Assembly (NCBI GenBank): GCA_035515075.1
Contig: DATJBZ010000027.1
Location: 1-64,000 of the forward strand
Direction of reading: 5' to 3'
DNA from: Moheibacter sp035515075
GTDB lineage: Bacteria; Bacteroidota; Bacteroidia; Flavobacteriales; Weeksellaceae
DNA: 64,000 nt
A program made the translations under genes and the position numbers. Positions within the stretch are counted from its first letter, which is position 1. The number at the start of each line of letters is the position of its first letter. Shown here one piece after another: positions 8,029 to 15,360 of the stretch. A model generated the notes under the pieces. The model was not told where the DNA came from. It was given only the letters and a program-made list of their open reading frames with translations, and did no database searches.

Positions 8029-8637
8029 CTATCTGTCCAAAATAAAGACCAATAAATCTCCTTTTTCATAACTAATTTCAACCTGCTCTTCCACCGCTTG
8101 GTTACGAATGCCAATTCTTGATGTCAAATCCAACGACTCATTGTTCAATGAATACCTCAAGCCTTTGGTCACGATGTTTTCTGCCGTAGGAAAAGGATAC
8201 AAACTGATCGTTCGTCCTTGATATCCCTCTAAAATGGTTTGCTTGTCCGTGAAAAAATAATAACTGTAATCATCAAAAAACACCAAGGTCAAACACTTTT
8301 TGAACTTCAAAGCCGTGCTTAAATTCCCCAAAAAATGATCGTGCTCCATGCCTGAACTCCCATAAACATAGACTTCTTGATAACCTCTTTGCTCAATCAA
8401 TTGCAGTGCTTTTTCAAAATCGGTAAAATCTTGGTCTGCCGTTTCAACAATTTCGATCGAAGCGGGAATTTGACTGCGGTCCAACGAGTCCAAATCTCCA
8501 CTGATCACATCTGGCTGAATTTTTAACTTTCTCAAATAATTGTATGCACCATCTGTGCAATAAATTTTTTCAAACTGATTCAATTCTGGAATTCTCTTTG
8601 GCGCTAAACCATTGAGAAACAAAGCTATTCTACGCAT
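8029..8637 (-). CDS. Thiamine pyrophosphokinase
   Basis: This 202-residue enzyme transfers pyrophosphate from ATP to thiamine to make the cofactor TPP. Family motifs are DGAYNYL, GDLDS, QDFTDFEKAL (the DxxKA-type active-site segment) and GSSGMEHDHFLGN, followed by a C-terminal beta-sandwich. The start at 8637 (MRRIALFLNG) overlaps the 3' end of the adenosyltransferase gene by eight bases. A longer in-frame start lies wholly inside that gene and is unlikely. The two cofactor enzymes form a compact pair. Confidence 0.85.
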   Translation of the reverse strand: MRRIALFLNGLAPKRIPELNQFEKIYCTDGAYNYLRKLKIQPDVISGDLDSLDRSQIPASIEIVETADQDFTDFEKALQLIEQRGYQEVYVYGSSGMEHDHFLGNLSTALKFKKCLTLVFFDDYSYYFFTDKQTILEGYQGRTISLYPFPTAENIVTKGLRYSLNNESLDLTSRIGIRNQAVEEQVEISYEKGDLLVFILDR

Positions 8638-9196
8638 TGGGCAACCACTTAATTTCCTCATAACCCGCTTCGTGCGCAATGCTTCTTGCCAAATCAAAGA
8701 AATAATCCGACAAACGATTCAAGTATTTTATGACTTCGCCCCTCACCTCTTCTATTTCCGCCAAAGCCACTGAATTTCGTTCTGCTCTTCGGCAAATGCA
8801 GCGACACAAATGCGCATGAGATGAAGCCAAATTTCCGCCAGGCAAAATGAAATGCATCAATGCAGGCAAGTTCGCTTCCATCGCATCAATCCATTTTTCT
8901 AACTGAACGATGTCTTCCTCATCCATCAACTTAGGCAATCGACATTTTCCATTGGCCAAATACAGTTTTTCATGCGGCGTCGCCAATTCCGCACCCAAAT
9001 GAAACAAATCTTTTTGGATTTGAATCAATTGATCATTCATCGTTTCACTGATCGCACCACTCCGGATCAATCCAATCGCTGAATTCAACTCATCGACCGT
9101 TCCATAAGCTTCTATCCGAATATTGCTTTTCGAAACCCGTGAACCACCCATCAAAGCCGTTCCTCCTTTGTCACCTGTTTTGGTATATATTTTCAT
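8630..9196 (-). CDS. PduO-type cob(I)alamin adenosyltransferase
   Basis: This 188-residue enzyme adenosylates cob(I)alamin using ATP to give coenzyme B12. The N-terminal ATP loop YTKTGDKGGTAL, the YGTVDELNSAIGL helix, FILPGG, the RCICRRAER arginine helix and LNRLSDYFF are all present, as in human MMAB and bacterial PduO. No B12 biosynthesis or B12-dependent enzyme gene is in this window, so it probably serves a remote methylmalonyl-CoA mutase or ribonucleotide reductase. It is upstream of and overlaps the thiamine pyrophosphokinase gene. Confidence 0.9.
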   Translation of the reverse strand: MKIYTKTGDKGGTALMGGSRVSKSNIRIEAYGTVDELNSAIGLIRSGAISETMNDQLIQIQKDLFHLGAELATPHEKLYLANGKCRLPKLMDEEDIVQLEKWIDAMEANLPALMHFILPGGNLASSHAHLCRCICRRAERNSVALAEIEEVRGEVIKYLNRLSDYFFDLARSIAHEAGYEEIKWLPNA

Positions 9197-9251
9197 TTTA
9201 TGTTTTATTTTTTTGATTGAAAATTGACGAATTCATTCAATTTCGGATGAA

Positions 9252-12149
9252 TTATAGTACAATTGCATCATATACTTTTTGGCGAATGTTTTCTCTGATT
9301 TTATTTTTTTGTAGCAAATTGTTGTCCACCGAAGGATGCACTCGATTGGTCAAAAGTACAAAAACCAATTGCTGATCAGGATCATTCCAAACCATTGTTC
9401 CTGTAAACCCATAATGACCATAACTGTTTGCCGAAGGACCTTTTAGCTCTACTTTTGACATTTTATCAAAGCCAGCTCCTCGATGATTTCCAGCGAATTG
9501 CTTTTGGGTAAATTGCTCCAATGTGGCTGCTTTAAAAAACTGAGCGCCACCATATTGTCCACCATTCAGGTACATTTGCATCAATTTCGCCAAATCTTTT
9601 GCCGAAGAAAATAAACCAGCATGTCCTGCCACACCGCCCATCATCGCTGCACCTTCGTCTTGTACATCACCGCGCAACAATTGGTTCCGATAAATTCGGT
9701 CATACGTTGTGGGAACAATTTGTTCCAAAGGAAAATGTTCTTTGGGCAAATAAGTTGTTGTTTGCATTTGCATCGGCGCATAAATTTTTTCTTGCACCAA
9801 TTCATTCAAAGGTTTTTGGTACTTTTCTTCCAAATAATTTTGAAACAAATAATAGCCCAAATCACTGTACGCATATTTTTTCCCTGACAAAGGCGCATAC
9901 AAAATATCCGTCATGATGGTGTCTTTGATCGAATTGATGATGTAAATGTTGTCGGTCACTTTGATGCCATGCGTTTCATCTTGTTTTCTGGAATAATAAT
10001 CCAAATACAAACGCGCATTTTGCACATTGACAGATTCTTTGTAAAATCCAATCCAAGGAGGCAATCCCGATTGATGCGCCAAAATTTCTTTCAAGGTCAA
10101 TTTTCCTTTGTCCGTGTGCGCGGTCTTTGGCAATAAACTGCCCAAAGTTTGGTCTAAATTCATTTCACCCGCATCGACTTCTTGCATCAACAAAGGCAAA
10201 GTCGCAGCAATTTTCGTCACTGAAGCCAAATCGTACAACGCATTGCCATCGACCAATTGCGACTGTTTTTCATCAAAATAACCAAACGATTGATCATAAA
10301 TTACTTTTCCATCACGTGCCGCTAAGATTTGCATGCCTGGCGTGGCTTTCGATTGAATCGCCGCCAAAGCCATTCCATCAATTTCTTTTAAAACAACATC
10401 GTCCATTCCAACGGCTTTGGGCATTCCTAAAGCCAATCGCCCCAATGATTTCACATGGATCCCTTGTCCATATTTCAATTGATCATTGATGTCCGCTGGC
10501 AATTTCCCTTGAATATCCACACCGCCAAATATAGCAGAAGCCGCGATCGCATGCGTATCTTTCAAGTTTTGATACATGACCAATACCGAAGAAAAATCAG
10601 TCAAATCCAAATCCATCAAACCATAAGGACTGCCAAATAAGGTCAAAACTGTCGGTTGTTTTTTGGCGATTGCTTGAATCAAATCTTTGGTTTTTTGAGA
10701 GATCTTATAGGATTTGTACGCTGTTTCATTGGATTTGTGCAAACCAACAATGACTGCATCATAAGCACTCAATCGCTCGATATCTTTCAATGAATTGACT
10801 TGGACCAAGTCCACTGGCATTTGAAATTCCAAACAAGTATGAAAATAATCATAATCGGCTTCTTCCAAAGGAACATAAGCAATTTTAGATGAAGTCAAAT
10901 CGCGAATTGGCAAGAAGTTGTTGTCGTTTTTTACCAATGTCATTGCTTTTTCATACAAAGCATGCGTTGTTTTAGCATATTGCACTTTGTTCAAATCTTT
11001 CATTAAATTTTGGGCCGATAATTTGGGCGTTTGGTACAAACCGACCAAATATTTTGCCATCAAGATCTTCTGAACACTTTCTGCCAAACGCGCTTCAGTG
11101 ATTTCACCTGAATTGATTTTTTCAATGATTTTTTCTTTGGCCGTTTTCACATTTTGAGAAAACAACAAGATGTCATTTCCCGCTTCAAACGCCATCAAAT
11201 CGACAAATCCTGGTGCATATGCATTGGCAACACCCGCCATGTTCAACGCATCGGTGATGACCAAACCTTGAAAGTTCATGTCATTTTTCAACACATCGGT
11301 AATGATTTTTTTAGAAATTGAAGAAGGCAAACCACTGTCATCCAAGGCTGGAACATTCAGATGAGCGACCATCACAGAAGCCACACCTGCATCGATTAAT
11401 TTTTGAAAAGTCGCCAATTCTACCGCTTTCAAACGTGCCAAATCATGACCGACCACTGGGGTCGTTTTGTGCGAATCCGCATGGGTATCACCATGTCCTG
11501 GAAAATGTTTGGCCGAAGCCAAAACGCCTTTCTCCAGCATGCCTTCCATATAAGCTATTCCTTTGGCAGCCACATTGTCCACATTTGAACCAAAAGAACG
11601 GTTGCCAATAATTGGATTCAACGGATTGGTATTGACATCTACCGCTGGCGCGAAATTAAAATGAACGCCCATTCGATTGACTTGTTCGCCAATGGCTTGC
11701 CCCATTTCTTTGACCAATGCATTGTCTTGCACCGCTCCAACCGTCATTGCCCAAGGAAATCTTTCAACATTCACCAAACGTTGCGCCAATCCCCATTCTG
11801 CATCCATTCCGATGAACAAAGGGATTTTTGCCGATTGGTTGTATCGATTGGTCAATTCAATTTGCTTTTCTACTTGGTCTTGCATGAAGATCAATCCACC
11901 AATGGCTTCGTTTTTTACCAAATTCTCAATTTCTAAATAATGCGTCTCATCTCGGTTGGAATACGTCGCCACAATGAACAATTGTCCTACTTTTTCTTCC
12001 AAACTCATCGCTTGGTATTTTTCTTGGACCCATTTGGCTTGTTTTACTGAATCCACCGCCAATAGCGGTGATTTTTGGGCGTGTAAAAACCCATTCAAAA
12101 ACAACAAAACGACCAAAAAACGCCATGCCTTTATCCTATGTATCTTCAT
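9252..12149 (-). CDS. Fused beta-N-acetylhexosaminidase (GH3, NagZ-like) and serine beta-lactamase-fold protein
   Basis: This 965-residue exported protein has a signal peptide ending FLHAQ. Residues of about 40-380 form a GH3 domain with KHFPGHGDT at 214-222, the NagZ DSH motif at 225-227 (His as acid/base) and the nucleophile D300 in VITDALNM. A GH3 C-terminal alpha/beta domain follows to about 570. Residues of about 590-965 are a class C beta-lactamase/esterase fold with SVTK at 643-646, YSD at 761-763 (in place of YxN) and HYGFTG at 912-917. The fusion is widespread in Bacteroidota and suggests coupled turnover of peptidoglycan glycan and peptide or ester groups in the periplasm. The substrate of the second domain is unknown. 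Confidence 0.9.
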   Translation of the reverse strand: MKIHRIKAWRFLVVLLFLNGFLHAQKSPLLAVDSVKQAKWVQEKYQAMSLEEKVGQLFIVATYSNRDETHYLEIENLVKNEAIGGLIFMQDQVEKQIELTNRYNQSAKIPLFIGMDAEWGLAQRLVNVERFPWAMTVGAVQDNALVKEMGQAIGEQVNRMGVHFNFAPAVDVNTNPLNPIIGNRSFGSNVDNVAAKGIAYMEGMLEKGVLASAKHFPGHGDTHADSHKTTPVVGHDLARLKAVELATFQKLIDAGVASVMVAHLNVPALDDSGLPSSISKKIITDVLKNDMNFQGLVITDALNMAGVANAYAPGFVDLMAFEAGNDILLFSQNVKTAKEKIIEKINSGEITEARLAESVQKILMAKYLVGLYQTPKLSAQNLMKDLNKVQYAKTTHALYEKAMTLVKNDNNFLPIRDLTSSKIAYVPLEEADYDYFHTCLEFQMPVDLVQVNSLKDIERLSAYDAVIVGLHKSNETAYKSYKISQKTKDLIQAIAKKQPTVLTLFGSPYGLMDLDLTDFSSVLVMYQNLKDTHAIAASAIFGGVDIQGKLPADINDQLKYGQGIHVKSLGRLALGMPKAVGMDDVVLKEIDGMALAAIQSKATPGMQILAARDGKVIYDQSFGYFDEKQSQLVDGNALYDLASVTKIAATLPLLMQEVDAGEMNLDQTLGSLLPKTAHTDKGKLTLKEILAHQSGLPPWIGFYKESVNVQNARLYLDYYSRKQDETHGIKVTDNIYIINSIKDTIMTDILYAPLSGKKYAYSDLGYYLFQNYLEEKYQKPLNELVQEKIYAPMQMQTTTYLPKEHFPLEQIVPTTYDRIYRNQLLRGDVQDEGAAMMGGVAGHAGLFSSAKDLAKLMQMYLNGGQYGGAQFFKAATLEQFTQKQFAGNHRGAGFDKMSKVELKGPSANSYGHYGFTGTMVWNDPDQQLVFVLLTNRVHPSVDNNLLQKNKIRENIRQKVYDAIVL

Positions 12150-12207
12150 GCTTCTGCTCTTATATAAAACTCAAAAAACGTGAATTTATTTCTAAAATGA
12201 AAGGAGA

Positions 12208-12304
12208 TGGGATAGAAATGCTGTTTTAGTTTAATTTAGGAGTGAAAAAGCAATGTATTTGTAATTTATTTCGTTCATTCGGGTTTGTTTCAACAATGAA
12301 GTTT
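12208..12304 (+). repeat. 97-bp direct repeat, copy A (truncated 5' region of the Omp85 gene)
   Basis: This copy is identical to 13529-13625 except at two bases (T/C and G/C). It contains the leader and first three codons of the Omp85 gene, then reads ATGAAGTTTTAA, so it is a beheaded duplicate ending in a stop codon. A further 15 bases or so upstream are recognisably similar but diverged. Confidence 0.95.
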
Positions 12305-12383
12305 TAAACACAAACCTAATTTTCAGAATAAAACTGCTGGCAAAAATATAAGTCAATCTCTTGCTGAATTAAATTAAACTATT

Positions 12384-12818
12384 CTATTCTATTTCTTTGT
12401 AGACGATATTGACTCCTTTTTCTAATTTCTTATCTTTAAATACTCGCGCATTTTTATGATATTGAATCACAATATTTTTATCATCAATCCATTCTATTTG
12501 TAATTTGATAATTTTTCCATTCATTTCTGCATTTCCATGATCACTATCCGCTACAAAAACATTTCCTTTTTCATTTTTAACAAGAATATAATTGGATTTC
12601 ACTATGCTTATATGTGTAGAATAATCGGATGCAGCACCACAATCAACAGAAAAAACTAGGCATTCTAATTTTTTATTGGGTGACAATTTAGATTCGATAA
12701 AATGATTACCACACATTAAATCTGGTCTAAAAACAACAAATAAAATTCCTACAAACAAGCCTATACCAATTACCAACAAGCCTAAGCAACCTAAAATTAT
12801 TTTTAGTAAGTTTTTCAA
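12384..12818 (-). CDS. Membrane-anchored protein of unknown function in the repeat-flanked cassette
   Basis: This 144-residue protein has one N-terminal membrane helix (about residues 5-30) and an exported domain with the pattern SPNKKLECLVF and DCGAASDYSTHISI. The latter resembles a widespread bacterial family with SPDGKY...DCGATT...STQVSI motifs (DUF5412-like). The best start is a TTG at 12818, since no in-frame ATG or GTG lies just upstream. Base composition is visibly more AT-rich than the flanking genes, as for the adjacent toxin-antitoxin pair, which suggests shared acquisition. Its function is unknown. Confidence 0.6.
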   Translation of the reverse strand: MKNLLKIILGCLGLLVIGIGLFVGILFVVFRPDLMCGNHFIESKLSPNKKLECLVFSVDCGAASDYSTHISIVKSNYILVKNEKGNVFVADSDHGNAEMNGKIIKLQIEWIDDKNIVIQYHKNARVFKDKKLEKGVNIVYKEIE

Positions 12819-12910
12819 TTCTTTTATGTTTGTTTTATTATAGATTGGTAAACTTTGGATAACCTTAATTGTAATACAATAACGAATGTATCAACGCAAA
12901 ACATCTATTT

Positions 12911-13210
12911 TTATATCTTTCTTTTTGCTGGACTTTGTCTGTTGGAGAAAAATGAAATGATTTCTACTTTCCCATTCATGACCCTGTAATATAGTGAGTT
13001 AAATTTCAAAATCACGGCTTTCCTGATTTTTAACTTATCAGACAATGGATAAATTGTAGGATTATGAGAAATAATTGTCGTAATTCGTTCAATCTCTTCT
13101 CCTAAATGATCAATTTCTTTTTGAGAAAACTCTCTTTCAAGATATTCGACTGTTTCAGCAAGTTCATCCAAGGCTAAATCTGTCCAGAGAATTTCATAGG
13201 TGTTTGCCAT
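12911..13210 (-). CDS. RelE/ParE family toxin
   Basis: This 99-residue basic protein has the RelE/ParE layout: WTDLALDELAETVEYLE in the first helix, IERITTIISHNPTIYP in the second, then the beta strands IRKAVILKFNSLYYRVM and VEIISFFSNRQSPAKR. The RQSPAKR tail matches the ParE-like C-terminus. RelE members cleave mRNA on the ribosome, and ParE members poison gyrase. The sequence does not settle which applies. Its start overlaps the antitoxin gene by 17 bases, the usual antitoxin-first arrangement. Confidence 0.85.
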   Translation of the reverse strand: MANTYEILWTDLALDELAETVEYLEREFSQKEIDHLGEEIERITTIISHNPTIYPLSDKLKIRKAVILKFNSLYYRVMNGKVEIISFFSNRQSPAKRKI

Positions 13211-13436
13211 AAATTTCTCTTGCTTTTGAATGTGGATTTAACTTCCCTGCGTTTGCTTGAGCAATTCCTTCGTTGATAGATTTTCTTTCCCTATCTGAAA
13301 TCTCATTTGCCCAATCTTTTTTATTTTCTTCAGCCATTAACTCTGAAATTTTCTCAAGAAAACTTAAATCCTCAATCGTTGACAACCACTGAATTAACTC
13401 TATCTTTTTATTTTGTATTTGTAAATCCGTATTCAT
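13194..13436 (-). CDS. Antitoxin of the RelE/ParE pair
   Basis: This 80-residue acidic and helical protein (MNTDLQIQNKKIELIQWLS...) is of the type found immediately upstream of RelE/ParE toxins in Bacteroidota. The C-terminal part, with SDRERKSINEGIAQANAGK and a KAREIY segment, matches the toxin-binding tail of these addiction modules. I chose the ATG at 13436. A TTG two codons upstream is an alternative. No clear DNA-binding domain is visible, and autoregulation is likely but not shown. Confidence 0.75.
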   Translation of the reverse strand: MNTDLQIQNKKIELIQWLSTIEDLSFLEKISELMAEENKKDWANEISDRERKSINEGIAQANAGKLNPHSKAREIYGKHL

Positions 13437-13528
13437 TTTCAATCTTTTCTCAAATTTAGTATTAATTATTCTTTTGATGCTATTTCCGATTTATATTTCG
13501 CTTAAGCTCATTAAAATAAAAAGAGGAC

Positions 13529-13625
13529 TGGGATAGAAATGCTGTTTTAGTTTAATTTAGGAGTGAAAAAGCAATGCATTTGTAATTTATTTCGTTCATT
13601 CGCGTTTGTTTCAACAATGAAGTTT
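13529..13625 (+). repeat. 97-bp direct repeat, copy B (5' region of the intact Omp85 gene)
   Basis: This is the second copy of the repeat at 12208-12304. It contains the leader and the first three codons (ATG at 13617) of the functional outer-membrane gene. The interval between the copies is 1,224 bp and holds the three leftward genes. Confidence 0.95.
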
Positions 13626-15269
13626 CAATTTTTCATCGGCCTATTTTTATTTTTCTCTTTGGCGTTTGCACAAAAGAAAAACGACTCTATCGTGGAATTT
13701 CACCAATTCAAAATAGATGAAAATCGCTATACGTATGATTTTCAAAAAAAAATCACTTCAGATTCTACCGTTTACCAAGTCTTGGATTCTTTGAAATCGA
13801 TCGGCTATTATACTTTGCATTTGGATTCGATCCGTGGCCAAAAAGTTTTTCTCAACAAAGGGAAAATGTACCGAAAAATGTGGATCAAAAACGACACGAT
13901 TTTCAATCAAAAAGACGATTGGTTTGCCATTCAAAACCTGGATTCATTGACGCAAAGTGTGCAAATGAAATATGCGCAAAAAGGATTTCCGTTTTCTGAA
14001 ATCAAAGTTTCTCCTTTGGGCTACCGAAACAACGAAGTTCAATTGCAATTGGAATTGCATTTGTTTCCAGAAAGAAAAATAGACAAAATACAAGTCGTCG
14101 GCTATGAAAAGCTGTCCAAAGCTTACATCAAAAATCATTTGGGCTTGAAAATTGGCGAAACCTACAACGAAAAACAATTGATAGAATTGTCCGACCGGCT
14201 CTCACTCAACCCCTTGATTGAGGAAGAAAAACCCGCACAAACTTTGTTCAACACCGATTCGACCACGGTCTATTTGTATGTCAAAAAAGTCAGATCCAAT
14301 TTATTTGATGGTATTTTAGGATTTGGCAATGATGAAAATGGGGACTTTCAGCTGAATGGTAATGTATTGATCGAACTCAACAACAATTTCAACGCCATGG
14401 AGAAAATTCGGTTGAACTGGATAGCGACGGCAGACAAAAGTACCACCTTGGATTTCAATTTGCGTTTGCCTGCTTTGTTTCAAACCAAATTTGGCTCTGA
14501 AAGCAGTTTCAATATGTACAAAAAAGACAGTGTTTATGTCAATTTGAAATTGGAAGAGCGTTTGTTTTATCAATTGAATTTGAATGCCAACCTCGGTTTG
14601 AATTTAAGTTATGAAAACTCAAATTTCGTATTGGACAAGCATCCTGATTTGGCTTTGCTTTACGATGATTATGACAAAACGGGCATGGGTTTGAGTTACC
14701 AATATTTTTTGCCGAGTAAAAACCGCTTGCTCGAAGGCAGATCAAAATTGTTTTTGTCGGGCAAAACTTTGAACAAAAAATCAACCGAATTTCTTGAAAC
14801 AACCAATGCGTTTCTGGACCACAAAAGCCGTCAATATGAAGTGGGCGTGGATGCTTTTCACTTGTTTCAGCTGCATCCGCAACATTTGGTCAAAGCGAAA
14901 GTTGAAGCCTTTGGTTTGTTTGGAGACGACCAAAAACTGGCCTTAAACGAATTGTATCGAATTGGCGGTTTCAACAGCCTGCGTGGTTTCAATGAAGAAA
15001 GCATCAGCGCTTCGGTTTATGGCATCAGTAGTTTAGAATACCGTTTCATGCCCAACGAGGATTTTTATCTTTCGGCCTTTGGCGATTATGGTTTTGTCGA
15101 AAATTCATCCATGGATAGCAGTCAAAATATTTTTGGCGCTGGCGTAGGCTTTTCTTTTCTGACCCAACTGGGGATTTTCAATTTAAGCTATGCCGTTGGG
15201 AAGCAAAACGATATGGGCTTTGATTTCAAAAATTCGAAAATTCACTTCGGAATTTTGACCCGTTTTTAA
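13617..15269 (+). CDS. Omp85/BamA-family outer membrane protein
   Basis: This 550-residue protein has a signal peptide (cleavage near AFAQ-KK), then POTRA-like periplasmic repeats. The clearest runs from about residue 150 (IDKIQVVGYEKLSKAYIKNHLGL) to about 190. A 16-strand-type barrel fills the C-terminal half and ends FGILTRF. The hallmark loop-6 motif of the superfamily is visible as RIGGFNSLRGF. It is smaller than BamA (about 800 residues) and resembles TamA- or FhaC-sized transporters. I chose the ATG at 13617 since the earlier in-frame ATG at 13563 lies within the duplicated leader. No dedicated passenger protein is adjacent, so its cargo is unknown. Confidence 0.85.
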   Translation: MKFQFFIGLFLFFSLAFAQKKNDSIVEFHQFKIDENRYTYDFQKKITSDSTVYQVLDSLKSIGYYTLHLDSIRGQKVFLNKGKMYRKMWIKNDTIFNQKDDWFAIQNLDSLTQSVQMKYAQKGFPFSEIKVSPLGYRNNEVQLQLELHLFPERKIDKIQVVGYEKLSKAYIKNHLGLKIGETYNEKQLIELSDRLSLNPLIEEEKPAQTLFNTDSTTVYLYVKKVRSNLFDGILGFGNDENGDFQLNGNVLIELNNNFNAMEKIRLNWIATADKSTTLDFNLRLPALFQTKFGSESSFNMYKKDSVYVNLKLEERLFYQLNLNANLGLNLSYENSNFVLDKHPDLALLYDDYDKTGMGLSYQYFLPSKNRLLEGRSKLFLSGKTLNKKSTEFLETTNAFLDHKSRQYEVGVDAFHLFQLHPQHLVKAKVEAFGLFGDDQKLALNELYRIGGFNSLRGFNEESISASVYGISSLEYRFMPNEDFYLSAFGDYGFVENSSMDSSQNIFGAGVGFSFLTQLGIFNLSYAVGKQNDMGFDFKNSKIHFGILTRF

Positions 15270-15317
15270 ACCGCTCAACTCACGCATCACCCTCCTTTTC
15301 ATTTCAATTAATTTCCG

Positions 15318-15325
15318 TATTTTTG
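15318..15325 (+). promoter_or_regulatory. -7 element (TATTTTTG) before the DUF5686 gene
   Basis: TATTTTTG fits TAnnTTTG and lies 35 bases before the ATG at 15361. The -33 region has only TTTTC, so the promoter match is partial. Confidence 0.45.
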
Positions 15326-15360
15326 GAGATATAATTCAATGAAATTTAGCCACCATCAAT

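Noticed and set aside
8630..9196. A vitamin B12 synthesis cluster
   Set aside because: Only the adenosyltransferase is present. No other cobalamin gene or B12 riboswitch is seen nearby.
13563..13616. In-frame ATG start for the Omp85 protein at 13563, adding 18 residues
   Set aside because: The extension has no signal-peptide character, lies inside the duplicated leader, and the ATG at 13617 begins a normal signal peptide.
12208..13625. The repeat-flanked cassette as an insertion sequence
   Set aside because: The repeats are direct and 97 bp, and there is no transposase or inverted terminal repeat.
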